DNA from: Brachypterus glaber
Taxonomy: Eukaryota; Arthropoda; Insecta; Coleoptera; Kateretidae
Assembly (NCBI GenBank): GCA_958510825.1
Contig: OY294045.1
Coordinates: 93,928,988-93,992,987 of the forward strand
Reading direction: 5' to 3'
DNA length: 64,000 nt
Shown here one piece after another: positions 43,963 through 55,154 of this stretch; position 1 is the first letter of the stretch; every line of letters starts with the position of its first letter. The translations under genes and the position numbers were made by a program. The notes beneath the pieces were generated by a model. The model did no database searches and was not told the DNA's origin. It saw only the letters and a program-made list of their open reading frames with translations.

Positions 43963-44415
43963 ATAGTTAAACTTTTGAAGAAGTCAAATATTAAGCCTAT
44001 ATTTCGGTCCAACCAAAAATTAGGTCAATGTTTGACTTCAACAAAAGACAAAATACCCCTGAGTTCAGAAGGCGTATATAAAATACCCTGCTCCTGTGGT
44101 ACGGTTTACATAGGTGAAACTAAGAGAAAAATTTCTACAAGACTTCAAGAGCATGAGCGCAATATAAGAAAGAAACAAATTTCCTTATCGGCAGTAGCCG
44201 AACATGTACATGAAACAGGTCATAAAATTAATTTGTCTGAAACAAAACAAATATTAACAGAAAACAGAAAAATGCCAAGGAAGATACGGGAATCGATAGA
44301 AATCATCAAGCATCCTAACAATATCAATCGGGACACTGGTTACCACTTACCTGCAATATGGAAGTCTTTGATAGGAAAAACCTCGTCACGGGTGAATAAC
44401 CACAACTCGTCATAA
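43963..44415 (+). pseudogene. Penelope-type GIY-YIG endonuclease domain (5'-truncated ORF)
   Basis: Penelope-like elements end their polyprotein in a GIY-YIG nuclease that nicks the insertion target. The frame is open from 43963 without an ATG, so it is the tail of a longer ORF. Numbering residues from 43975, it reads LKKSNIKPIFR, DKIPLSSEGVYKIPC and GTVYIGETKRKISTRLQEHE. GVY is at 33-35, YIG at 45-47, the arginine at 56 lies in the catalytic helix, and a likely metal-binding Glu is at 106 (RESIEI), then KHPNNINRDTGYHLP. The C39/C41 pair and downstream histidines match the zinc-like CCHH typical of Penelope nucleases. The last codons lie in the right inverted arm. The RT half is absent, so the domain looks intact but the element cannot retrotranspose alone. 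Confidence 0.9.
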
Positions 44416-44458
44416 ATAGTGACACAAGTTGATTCGAAACTTAGTTTCAGATTAATCC

Positions 44459-44493
44459 CTGAAGATGTCTCTAGTAGTAAGAGACGAAACGTC
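44459..44493 (+). ncRNA. Hammerhead-like core, right arm of the Penelope element
   Basis: CTGAAGA (44459-44465), an extra T, a GTCTCT/AGAGAC stem (44467-44472, 44480-44485), GAAAC, then GTC. ACGT is self-complementary, and GGA can pair with TCC before the core, giving only a 3-bp stem I. The extra base makes catalysis uncertain. Hammerhead motifs with short helix III are described in Penelope terminal repeats. Confidence 0.4.
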
Positions 44494-44876
44494 GGAAAGT
44501 GAAAATCCATTAACACGGTCTAAACCCGAAAGTGAAAGTTCTTTATAGTTTACACTATGTTTAAAATTCTAAGAACAGATTATATTTTGATATATTTTAC
44601 AGTCATCTCTTCTTTTTTCACTGCAATTAACCAGTCCACAATTTTAACACGGTGAAAAATAACCCAAACACAAATTTTTTTAAAAAATTAAACTTTAAAT
44701 CGACATTGACAATTGCACGCAAAACGTCAAGAGATAGGTATTTGTATGTTGCCAACCCAACAGAAAAAATAGTAGAGACCTCTTATGGGCCTATAAGAAC
44801 ACGCAAAATGCGTGTGATTATGAGCTTATAAGAGTCGCAAAATAGAAAAAATTGTAAAATTTATATATGATATAGG

Positions 44877-45292
44877 TACATCTAACGATTTTCTGTAATG
44901 AGCTTGGAAAAGCGCCGAATTACGACTTATTTATGTTTTTTACATAGTATAATTCATGGATCATTGGACTGTTCTGAAATACTAAATTTAATTAATTTTT
45001 CTGTTCCACGTTTACCAATAAGATCTCAAACGACTTTTTATCTACCAAACATTCGAACAAATGCCTTTAGCCACTCTACATTACATCAGATGTGTAAGTA
45101 TGCAAATCAGTTTTGTGAAATATTCGATATATTCGGCTGTAACATCACTACCATAAAAAATCTTTTTTTTTATAACTTAAATTTCTATTTTCTTCTTTTA
45201 AAATCTCATTTTTTATGTATTTTTAAGTAATATTTTTATATTCTTTTTTATTCCCTATTTGTAATTGGGCTATCCTGTAAATAGTGGTAAAA

Positions 45293-45340
<48 letters not shown>
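44877..45340 (+). pseudogene. 5'-truncated non-LTR retrotransposon 3' end with (AAAT)n tail
   Basis: Frame 44898-45230 reads KRRITTYLCFLHSIIHGSLD, CSEILNLINFSVPRLPIRSQ, TFYLPNIRTNAFSHSTLHQM and CKYANQFCEIFDIFGCNI. This is the C-terminal region after the RT in Jockey-like ORF2 proteins (RR..hDl.FLyk...iDcpelL..I.f.vP...lR...F......RTny...sp...mc). The RT is gone. A 3' UTR and a tandem (AAAT)n tail (45291-45340) follow, which is typical for this clade. It begins soon after the family-C repeat, with no obvious target duplication found. Confidence 0.85.
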
Positions 45341-45341
<1 letters not shown>

Positions 45342-45495
45342 ACACTGTATTAAAGTTCATAACTTATTCTTATAGTATAAGTATTTAAAAAATTTTTGTT
45401 GACGCCAAAAATATTTTATTGAGTTTTGCGACTTAATAAGATATAGATTTTTGAACATTTATCGTTTAGCTCGGTAGTTAATATTTTGTTAATAA
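45341..45495. other. Short unassigned spacer
   Basis: Nothing recognised. Confidence 0.35.
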
Positions 45496-46511
45496 TACAC
45501 AGAAAAAAAGGATATCTTGGATCAAAGCAAAACTATCTTGAACCAAGGCCGCCATGGCTTTCGATATGTTCAACGCCATGACTGTCTTGGATCAAGTCCG
45601 CCGTGATCTTGCCATTTGATGTCCTAGGTTTAAGGACATTTCCTTAAATCAAAGCCACTTAAACATTTATTTAAGATCATATTATCTTAAACCAAGTATG
45701 TAATTATCTTGATTTAAGATCATATTATCTTACACCAAGTCTTGGTTTAAGATAATATAATCTTGAATGAAGAGAATTCAAATCTTGATTTAAGATTATG
45801 ATTCTCTTGATTCAAGATCATTTTGACCACAGTCAGGTTCCAGGGTTAATAGAATGGTAAATATTTTGAAAAAATTTCCCACACATGTATAATATTATTT
45901 CGCACGCTTATGAAATATGATACTTTCTTACTCTGTTAATCGTGTGAAATTTGGTTTCATAGGTGGTCGTAGGAAAAAGCACTTGTTTTTGAAGAAAAAC
46001 TTGTTGCAACGCCATTGCAAAAAGGCGCTTATAGGTATAAATTATTTAATGCTACTTACCCGTGAATTTTTTAAGTAAATTTGAAAATCCCCATCGTTTG
46101 AGGGTAACAGATACAAATTCGTCCATTTTAAAGCAGATAAAAACAATGATAAACCTTTAAAGACAACTGACGGCAAAAAAAAAACAAACCTAACTTCTCT
46201 CCCGCGCATCTCTTGAACGACTGCGCAAATTGTCTGCCAGCCAGTCGGCAAACTCTTTACCATGAGATAACAGTGGCTTTGAGTTAAGATAATAACTCTT
46301 GATTCTCTGTTACTATTTTAAATGTCATGCATTTAAGGAAAAAATTCTTGACACAAGGATTTTTCTACCAAGAGAATAAGTAAAGGAAACCAAAGTCACA
46401 GATAATCTTAAACCGAGGATACATCTTAAAAGATTATTACCTCGATTTAAGATAATATAAATCCAAGATAATTTATTATCTTCTGCCAAGATAACTTTTT
46501 TTTTCTGTGTA
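45496..46511. mobile_element. Family-E 1.0-kb TIR element with TACACAGAAAAAAAGG ends
   Basis: TACACAGAAAAAAAGGATAT...CTTGG at the left is mirrored by CCAAGATAACTTTTTT...CTGTGTA at the right. The interior contains many direct and inverted versions of AAGATAATATAATCTTGA and TGATTTAAGAT. Minus-strand frames at 46042 and 46325 lie within it and show no domain. Its ends resemble families D and F. Confidence 0.8.
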
Positions 46512-46952
46512 TAATTACAAAAGCAAAAAAATGTCATAAATCAACTATTTTTACCCCAATACATAACAACTTTGGTCCATGTGCAAGTGAATTACGCCTT
46601 TATTCTTCCTATTTGTTTGAGTACACACAAATATTGCCTCTCTTAAATTTACAATGAAAATTTGTTCCATTATTGTATTTCGGAGTGCCGGAAAATACAA
46701 TAGGGTAAATTCGCACGGATAATGATAAGGGTAAGGGAAGATAGAATGTTTGGACTTTTTTTTTCAATGGTCGTAAGAAAACGTTATAATTTTTAAAAAT
46801 AAAAGATTTTTTAATTTGTTTGTTTGGATAAATTTATTTTATAAAAAAAAACATGAGTAATAGAAAACATATTATAAAATATACATTTTATAAAACTGAT
46901 TTGTAATGTAAATATTATTAAAGCTCTTTTTTGCGGATTTTAAATAAAAACA
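46512..46952. other. Unassigned sequence
   Basis: Nothing recognised. Confidence 0.4.
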
Positions 46953-47648
46953 TCGGCACTTAGTGCTACTAAGAGTGCCGATGTATTGAAATCTTCGCCG
47001 AAAAGTCAAAATCTTTGACCTTGTTTTTTTCACATTTCTTGACGTTTTAGACCATTCTGAGTCGAAATCAGTAAAAAAAAATATTTGCGTCCGCCTGTCT
47101 GGGTGTAAACTCCATTTCTACATGAGATATCGACTTGCGGTTTTCTGTATATTGTTTCTTATCGTATTCCGAAGAGCTGATTAGATTTTGGGGGTTAACG
47201 ATTGGGGGTAAGGGGGTAAAAATAGGGTAAAACTCCTATTTTTAGCGTTTTTTGTTTATAATTAAGACAGTTATTATTGTATTAATTATTATTGTATTTG
47301 GTTAATTTAGCACTTATATAAAAGATAATTTTAAATTGGTCAAAAAATGTTATAAACAACGTTTTCCTAAAACGAATTGTTTTCGAGATATTGGCGTTTA
47401 AAGCAGTAAAAGGTTTTTTTTAGCATATCTCACATATTTATAACCCTTTCAAAAAATTATATTTTAAATAAAAGCTCTTTTTAAGCCCTATAAAAAATGT
47501 TATATACGGTTTTTTGCTAGAATATAATGTTTTAAAGATACAGAATTTAAAATCAAACAAAACACCTAGTTTGGACTTTGCAAACTAGATGGCTCTAGTG
47601 TACTATAGTGCCGATGTTTTGACAGGGTGCTTGCAACGTTTCATCTAG
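46953..47648 (+). mobile_element. HINE family A, copy 6
   Basis: Full length with TC...CTAG and A/T flanks. The GTCT array has contracted to CGCCTGTCTGGG, and a few bases of the adjacent TAACTCTC are lost. A TTATTATTGTATTAA duplication occurs at about 47272-47296. Confidence 0.88.
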
Positions 47649-48167
47649 TTTATTTATTAAAAAAAAATAGTATACAATACTCGTTTCAAAAAGTGTACAA
47701 TAGTCGTTTCATAAGACGTTTTAAAGCACCTTTCTTTTAAAAAGTTCCCTTCTTAACGAGTTATTTTTTTAAATCTGGACGAGTGCTTTAATATCGCTGC
47801 TTACGAACCTACTATCTTGACGCTGTTTAATTAAAAAAATGTAATTTTATTTTAAAATAAACATAAGTTAATCAAAATAAAGACAAAGAAAAAGTAATAT
47901 TTTTTTTTAAATCGCAAGTTTGTGTATAATATGTATACTATTGGCGCCCTTTGCACTGAGCTTTGCAGTAACACGGTTTGTCGTGTCACATACACTATGT
48001 GCAACAAAGTGCACATAGATTCTTCCTCTCATTCGTGTGTTTCTAGTTCCTCAATTTGCTACTGCAGAGTTTACCCACGTTTAAGTGCTTATCTTTAAGT
48101 TAATATACAATTGACTTCTGGGTTTCAAACATATTAATATAACTTAAATGCATACATACTCTCTATA
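47649..48167. other. Unassigned, with a diverged family-C-like segment
   Basis: 47690-47790 has words reminiscent of family C (CGTTTCATAAGACGTTTTAA, CGAGTGCTTTAATA). The rest is unassigned. Confidence 0.4.
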
Positions 48168-48740
48168 CAGGGTGATCAATAACTGGCATGCCAAAATTTA
48201 AGAGGTGATTCTGCATATAAAAATATTAAAAAAAGTTCCTATAAAGGTTGGTCCGCAAATGAGCCTTAAGAGAGTTTAAAATTGTAATCAAAATAAGGTT
48301 TTTAATTAATAACTCTGGTACCCTTTAAGCTAAAGCGACGAGCTTTAGCATGCATACTAGTATTAATAAGGGCAATAAGTTTATGTTAATTTATTTTTTT
48401 AAATTTATCCAGAGATAGACAGAAAAATGTATTAGGCTTAACACATTTTTGTCCCAAACTTTTTTATGTGCACTTTTTTTGTATTTTTTGTAAAAAATAT
48501 GGATTCCTTGAGTAAAAATACATAAAAAATGTTATTACATTATTGTAACACTGTATGCTCATATGAGCAACCGTTTATAAAAAAAATGGAATTAAGAGGA
48601 AATAACATTTTGTGCTACCAAAAACGTTACTTTTTAAAGGCTTTTTAATATTAAATTTAGGTGTTTTGGTAAAGAATACTTTTTTAAATATTTTTGGATG
48701 TAGAATCACCTCTTAAATTTTGGCATGGCAGTATACCCTG
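48168..48740. mobile_element. 573-bp MITE with CAGGGTG ends and TA duplication
   Basis: TATACAGGGTGATCAATAAC plus TGCCAAAATTTAAGAGGTGA at the left is mirrored by TCACCTCTTAAATTTTGGCA...ACCCTGTATA at the right. TA borders suggest a Tc1/mariner or similar origin. Interior non-coding. Confidence 0.8.
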
Positions 48741-49330
48741 TATATATGATATAAAAATTTATAGACGCCATACGACAAATAAAAATTAATTATTAACTTC
48801 CCAGCATTTAAATTTATGAGAATTATAATTTTGTGTAAAAAAATATAATTCATTTCGAAATATATTAAATTTTTTCCCAATTCTAAACTTTGTTAATTAT
48901 ATTATCAGGTAGAAGGTAAATAAAATCCGTGTATAAAAAAAAGAGAAAAATTTCTCTTTGCAACATTTAATTAAATAAGAGCAAAAATCAGTGGACAAAA
49001 CGGCTGGCTTAATTCAAAACATAGTAACCACCGTTTTATTTTATTTTTCTCAAAAATAATTGTAATTTGTTTAAAACTTTTTTAAGTATAGGTTTGTGAA
49101 TCCCTAAGAGAATCTACATTTCACAAACAGCATCTGTAGAACAGTATAAATGTATGTTTTTCTACCAGTTCCTCAGAATAAATAATAAGATCTTATATAA
49201 TCATATTATATCATAAAAAAAATATACATGCTATAGTGTAACATTGTTACACCAATATCGACTAGTAAAATAAAGCACGTCATTCACGTCATATTTGTAA
49301 ATAATTTTTAAGTAATTTGTAGTAACTTAT
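48741..49330. other. Unassigned sequence
   Basis: Nothing recognised. Confidence 0.4.
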
Positions 49331-49595
49331 GGGAGATTAGCTCAGCGGTCTAAGGCATCGATATAGCATTGACACTGAGTTAATGATCGTGAGTTGAAAC
49401 CTCACTGGCGCCGATTGACTTTTTCAGTTAATTAATAATTGAAATTTGGCGAAGGCGTACTCTCTAGATATATTGATTCGAAAGTCAATTAAAGCCGGTG
49501 GTTCCCTCTACTACTAGCCCACACAAGTCCTGGACTTAGGGGATGCTTAATTAAGCAGAATAGTACGAGGTTAAAAATAAATAAAAAATAAACTT
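49331..49595 (+). mobile_element. tRNA-derived SINE, third copy
   Basis: A-box-like TTAGCTCAGCGGTCTAAGG, B-box-like GTGAGTTGAAACCTC, and body and 3' end as in the 29350 copy. The tail is an A-rich (AAAT) run. Confidence 0.9.
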
Positions 49596-49599
49596 GAAG

Positions 49600-49681
49600 T
49601 TCATTTTGGTGTGTTACGCCCATGTTAATGGTATAGGAAAATTATCAAAATTTGCGTTACGTAATACTTGAACGTTCCCTA
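49600..49681 (-). repeat. Family-N MITE end fragment
   Basis: GCGTTACGTAATACTTGAAC, then GTTCCCTAA, is the inverse of the element end at 58374. The other end was not found nearby. Confidence 0.6.
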
Positions 49682-49895
49682 AGCACCATTTTATAAATGA
49701 TCATTCTATATGAAGGTACAGTTGCGATCTTTAGAAAGTACTACACCCAAAAATTGTACCATTTAAATCTAACTTGTCACTAAAGTAAATTGAGGACTTA
49801 ACTAAGCCAGAGATATATAAAACTAAATAAAATAGTCATCTTGATTCAAACATAATTTTTCCAAGTGTCAAATGTGTCAACTTGCTTCACTTAAA

Positions 49896-50030
49896 TGCCT
49901 ATTCACAGGCTCGCAAAAGAACGTAATACATAACAATGCGATGCCGTGATTGGCTTGATGTACGGCCATTTATCTTGTAAACCAATCACGACACCGCATT
50001 GTATGTTCTTATGCAAGCTTCTGGATAGGC
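49896..50030. mobile_element. 135-bp foldback element
   Basis: GCCTATTCACAGGC...ATGCGATGCCGTGATTGG is mirrored by CCAATCACGACACCGCATTG...GGATAGGC. Non-coding. Confidence 0.75.
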
Positions 50031-50423
50031 CTTAAGCCAGCAACAAAAATCAATTTTAACAATATATTTTGGGGCTAATGTAAGGAAAATGGCCGAGAAA
50101 TTAGAGAGTTCTACATGCCAGTACTAAAATATATAGGAATGAAGATTTGGGGTCCTTTAAGAGTTTTAACTGCTATTAAATAAGGTGCCTTATTGTTTTT
50201 CGCTATGTATTAATTATATTTTTTATTTCTGTTATTATTTTTTTAGTTTTATATGTTTCTGTAATTTTTACAAACAGGAATATATTTTTTCGAAAAATGA
50301 ATGTGTTTTTATAACGTTTTTAAATCCACTGACATGTACATAACCCTAAAAATGTCATTGTCAATAAAGCACTTAAAACAGCTAAAATTTTAAAAATTTG
50401 GTGTACCTCGAGGTTTTGTGCTG
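50031..50423. other. Unassigned sequence
   Basis: Nothing recognised. Confidence 0.4.
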
Positions 50424-51248
50424 TACACTGAAAGAAATTACATTGAAAAGGTGTAAAAAAATACACTCTATAAATTTGTAAATTTTAAACCTTTATATAA
50501 ATGTACATCAACATTGATGTAACACTTTACACGTGAGGTGATTTTGACCTGCAACAATACACTCGGAGCTCAAGAAAGTGTAGTTTTATAAACATACCTT
50601 TAGCAACAATACACCCGAAGTGTAAAAATCACACTTCTGATGTACAAGCCAGCCTATCGCGGGCGTTAAGCTAGTCACGTGACTAGAGAAGCCAGAATCC
50701 CTGCTTCATCGAGTCTGGTGGCTGCCGACCATTATAATTGTTTACGTTTGTAAGAGCGTACGTATAATTTTGTGTGTGCTAGATTTTTCATAGAAATTAT
50801 TGGTAAGTGTTGATTAAAAGTAAATATTTAAAAAGTGTGATTAATACAATATTCTTAAAACATACATTTTATAATTTTTATTTATTTAGGCGGTAACACT
50901 GGCCTGCAAATTTTGAGTTGTTAAGACTTGTGTATGTTTTCTGTTTCTATTTTATATTGGTACTTTTTGTAGCGCTGTTTACGAATATACGTTTTATTTT
51001 TCTGTTGCGTAGTTTTTCCATTAAACACTATTCATAAATAATAAAATAACAAAATGGTTATTTTTTTATAATAAGTTAAAGGGTTTTAGGGAAAAAGTAT
51101 ATTTACGCGTTGGTGTAAACTTTACACACTGGATGTAAAAATATAATACACACCGCATTTATATTAACGCTTCGAGTGTAAATTCACATCAGCAGCAGCT
51201 GCAAGTAAATTACCCATGCACGTGGATGCAAAAATTTATCTCAGTGTA
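50424..51248. mobile_element. Family-F 825-bp TIR element with TACACTGA ends
   Basis: TACACTGAAAGAAATTACAT at the left and, inverted, TACACTGAGATAAATTTTTG at the right. Subterminal regions are full of short GTGTA/TACAC words (AATACACTC, GTGTAAAAA, TTTACAC) in both orientations. There is a GC-richer middle at 50640-50740. No ORF. Confidence 0.7.
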
Positions 51249-51504
51249 GTACTTTTTTTATTCCAACTGTATACCTAATGATTGTAAATAAAATAAGTTA
51301 CGGTGTTTTAAAACATAGCAGACAAAAATGCATAAAGATTTTTTAATTAAATCCAATTAAAACGTTAATGAAGTGTTCGGTTTAATCAAGCAACAGACTT
51401 TTTCTCTAATTCTTCTTCTCAGTTTCCTCTCGAAACAAGCGGACTACTATACTGAATAAAACCTACCGGTTTGGTTTCTGAGAGGCAGACTAAAATAAAA
51501 ACTT
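51249..51504. other. Unassigned spacer
   Basis: Nothing recognised. Confidence 0.35.
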
Positions 51505-52095
51505 TTATCCAATACATACAGATAATAAGACAATTACCAGCTTTATTTTAAATAGATAAACTCAATAATAACCCCCGCGAGGCTTTTACTTTATTGAGTG
51601 GATAATTATTTATTTTATCCACTCAACTGTCACTTGTTAAATTATTTTCTTGTAAATGTCATTAAAATTTTTAATAAAAATATGAATTCCTAAGCTATTT
51701 ATTGGATAAACCGTTGTATGGCACTCATGGGTAAACCGATGTTGCCCTCTCGAAAATTAACCTGCTTAGCTGACGCCACGCAATTAATAGTTATGGTACT
51801 AGTGGGTAAAGTAAGATATTGGCCATGAGAAAATTAACCTGCGAGGCGTCAGCCAAGCAGGTTAATTATCGGTTTACCCATACAAGGTTTTATCCAATAA
51901 ATAGCTTAGGAATTCATATTTTTATTAAAAATTTTGAATTACATTTACAAGAAATTAATTTGACAAGTGATAGTTGAGTGGGTAAAATAAATAATTATCC
52001 ACTCAATAAACTAAAAGCCACGTGGGGGTTATTATTGAGTTTATCTATTTAAAATAAAGCTGGTAATTGTCTTATTATCTGTATGTATTGGATAA
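51505..52095. mobile_element. Family-Q 591-bp palindromic element
   Basis: TTATCCAATACATACAGATA, ATAAGACAATTACCAGC, CTCAATAATAACCCCC and TCCACTCAA recur inverted in the right half. The arms are about 250 bp, and the middle carries GCTGACGCC / GGCGTCAGC. No ORF. Confidence 0.85.
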
Positions 52096-52099
52096 ATGT

Positions 52100-52490
52100 A
52101 TTTAAAATTGATCTAAAATTAACAAATGAATGGCTCCAGGGGAAAACGATCAGCCAATTTTTTGTCGAAAATTCGTTAGACACGCTACTTGAAAGCTTGG
52201 GTCGCGAACTACACGATGCCTTCCCTAACGAATTTTCGACAAAAAATGGACTATGATCGTTTTTCCCTGAGCCCTTCAAATATAGTATGGATACACTTGT
52301 CAAATTCTTAGAGGAAGGTATTTTTTCCTAAATTAACTTGGCCTTTATATTTTTAAAATTGATCAAAAAGTCCGTGATTTTGATAATTTCACACGTGAAA
52401 TTATCAGTGAAATTCGAATCTGATTGGTTGAAAGTCAAAAAATAAAGACATTTGATTGGTCTATTATAGGTTTGTAAAATAGTCATTATA
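52100..52490 (+). repeat. Family-R repeat copy 1 with a small inverted repeat
   Basis: 52138-52175 and 52223-52270 are inverted (TTTTTGTCGAAAATTCGTTA and inverse). 52275-52480 (AAATTAACTTGGCCTTTATA, ATTTTGATAATTTCACAC, TCTGATTGGTTGAAAGTC) recurs at 55890-56105. Frames here are not coding. Confidence 0.75.
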
Positions 52491-52573
52491 ATTATTAAAA
52501 GTTTAGTTTTATGTTTAATCTTCAGTATTGATATATGAAACGTAAGTTATATGACATAGTCTAAATTATTACA

Positions 52574-53267
52574 TCTGCACTTAGTGCTACTAAGACTGCC
52601 GATGTATTGAAATCTTCGCCGAAAAGTTAAAATCTTTGACCACGTTTTTTTCACATTTCTCGACGATTTAGACCATTTTGAGTCGAAATCAGTAAAAAAA
52701 AATTTGCGTCAGTCTGACTGTCTGACTGTCTGGGTGTAAACTCTCTAACTCCATTTCTGCATGAGATATCTACTTACGGCTTTTTGCATATTGTTTCTTA
52801 TCGTATTCCGAAGAGCTAATTAGATTTTGGGGGTAAACGATTGGGGGTAAGGGGGTAAAAATAGGGTAAAACTCCTATTTTTAGCGTTTTTTGTTTATAA
52901 TTAAGGCAATTATTATTGTATTTGGTTAATTTAGCACTTATATAAAAGATAATTTTAAATTGGTCAAAAAATGTTATAAACAACGTTTTCCTAAAACGCA
53001 TTGTTTTCGAGATATTGGCGTTTAAAGCAGTAAAAGGTTTTTCTAGCATATCACATATTTATAACCCGATTTCAAAAAATTATATTTTAAATAAAAGCTC
53101 TTTTTAAGCCCTATAAAAAATGTTATATACAGTTTTTTGCTAGAAAATAATGTTTTAAAGATACAGAATTTAAAATCAAACAAAACACCTAGTTTAAAAT
53201 TTGTAAACTAGATCTAGTGTACAATAGTGCCGATGTTTTGACAGGGTGCTTGAAACGTTTCATCTAG
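52574..53267 (+). mobile_element. HINE family A, copy 7
   Basis: Full length. TCTGCACTTAGTG has one mutation in the 5' hairpin. A short TCAGTCTGACTGTCTGACTG replaces the regular GTCT array. It ends CATCTAG and T. Confidence 0.88.
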
Positions 53268-54616
53268 TTTTTTGTAGAATTCTATTCTATTATGAAAATT
53301 ACAACATAATTTTATATAAAATATTCATATATGAAATATATTTATAAAACAGAACAATATAGTTTGAAAATTTAAATATTTAATGAAATTTTAATAAAAA
53401 TAAACAGAAAAAACAGTAAAATTTAGCGATAAAAATACTAGTTAACCTAAAAATTTAATTAAACTTTGTTAAAAGTATTGATCAATTACTATAAAAAAGA
53501 GCAGGCTATCTGAAAAATAAAACTCATTTCTGCAAAATACATTTCAGCAAAAAATCAGTTTAACTGTTTCATTTGTTTTTTTTTCTGAAAATATTTATAA
53601 ATTATAACAGGTGGTCCGCTTATGGTGGGTTTTATATTAATAACACTAGGCAACAAATCTCAACTTTTTTTTTTGCCCCGATCGGAAAGTAAATTTTTCT
53701 TACTAATTCGAGGGCGTAGAAACCGAATCCGACCTTAGAAAAATTTCAGAACCTAAAATTTTTAAGATATAAATCCAGAAAAAAATGACGTTTTTTTTTC
53801 AAAATCTTAAAAAAAAGAGTAGTATTTTGAAAATTTTAGGGTATATGAAAAAAAATACGAGGAACTCAAAAATATATATGCCAAGGACCTACTGTCAGAG
53901 TAAGTACGCAAAAAAAAAATAAAAAGCTTAAAATGAAAGTGCAGAGTTTACTTAATTGCTCTTTTGTGGCAAAACTATCAAATCTGTATAAAAATTTTAT
54001 AGGACTTAATTTGTAGATTATAAAATTCTCTGCAAAAATATTCATACAAATATTTTTTTATTTTGCTTAGTTTATTCGTAAAAAGTAAATAAATGAAAAA
54101 GAAACAAAATTAAAGTACACAGTGTAAACTTTTTTCCCGAGCCCAAAAAATATATTTTTCTCATTAATTTAAAGGAGCAGAATCCAAATTTTACCTTTAG
54201 AAAAATCCAGCACGTCTTATTTCTTAAATTTCAGTACAGGCAATTATGGCAATTTAAAAATAATTTATGAAACAAAATATTGTGTATTTTTTTTGTTTTT
54301 TTTAATGGTTCTACATCATAAAAATGTTACTTTATTACATAAGAACCATATTGCGTAACATTTTTTCAGTTAATTTTTGACCCCCTAGTAATGATTTTTG
54401 ACAATTTTTAGCATGAGCACGTGGCGATAAGCTTGTCCCCTTATGCACCCTTCTCCTTACCCTCCACCCCTACTTTTTGTCACATTATCCACATTTTTTT
54501 AAATATTTTTTTTTCATAAAATCCCTATTTATTCTACCTATGAATTTAAAGTTTCCATGTTTTAAGTTGGGTATTTTTTAACTAATATTGAGTCGCCGAA
54601 TCTAAATTTGTCCTCG

Positions 54617-54657
<41 letters not shown>

Positions 54658-54895
54658 CCATGATTTTAGTACAAAAGAGGGATAAACTAACGATTTTTTA
54701 ACATTTTTATGTCATTTTTCACAGAAAACTTAGGTAATAGAAATATTATGAGGCCAGATTCGATTTCAGCGACTCAAAATTAGTTAAAAAACATATGACT
54801 CCAATCAGGGCAAGAAACCGGTTTGCCTAGTGTAATCGGCACTATTCTGGCAGAAGATGTCATGTAGGTTCTTCTTAATCATTTTTTAGGTCTAT
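53268..54895. other. 1.6 kb unassigned, with an (AT)n run
   Basis: No gene was recognised. 53600-54500 reads like a single AT-rich element with pyrimidine-rich stretches, but there is no repeat partner in the window. A dinucleotide run occupies 54619-54653. Confidence 0.45.
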
Positions 54896-54921
54896 TTCTT
54901 CTTCTTCTTCTTCTTCTTCTT

Positions 54922-54952
<31 letters not shown>

Positions 54953-55015
54953 TTCTTCTTCTTCTTTTTCTTCTTCTTCTTCTTCTTCTTCTTCTTCTTC
55001 TTCTTCTTCTTCTTT
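54896..55015. repeat. (CTT)n microsatellite
   Basis: About 40 trinucleotide units with single T substitutions near 54952 and 54967. Confidence 0.95.
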
Positions 55016-55154
55016 TGCTCTTTTGCTTCTTTTTCTACTCCCAGAATTAATAAATCAATTGAGTAATTTCAAGTGAAATATCCACCCTGGATATTATCCA
55101 CCCTGGATATTATTCAGGGCTCAGTCCATGGTAATCGATTTTCGTAAAACTATT

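Larger units (their letters stand above)
43760..44546. mobile_element. Truncated Penelope-like element with 167-bp inverted arms
   Basis: A 12-bp duplication AGTTTACACTAT flanks it (43748-43759, 44547-44558). The arms 43792-43958 and 44380-44546 are inverted copies. An extra tail of about 31 bp (TTTAGATTTTAAGC...CATTAAG) lies only on the left. Between the arms is the GIY-YIG endonuclease frame. Inverted or tandem terminal repeats and a variable target duplication are typical of Penelope-like elements. The reverse transcriptase is missing, so this is a 5'-truncated copy. Confidence 0.9.
43528..44865 (+). repeat. Family-C repeat, copy 3, split by a Penelope-like element
   Basis: The left part is 43528-43759 and the right part 44547-44865. 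They rejoin exactly across the AGTTTACACTAT duplication to match the intact copy at 15502-15990. Confidence 0.88.

Noticed and set aside
46042..46263. 73-codon minus-strand frame
   Set aside because: Lies inside the family-E element, with no domain and no second copy to test conservation.
52049..52303. 84-codon minus-strand frame
   Set aside because: Spans the end of one palindromic element and an inverted repeat. Its residues derive from repeat sequence.
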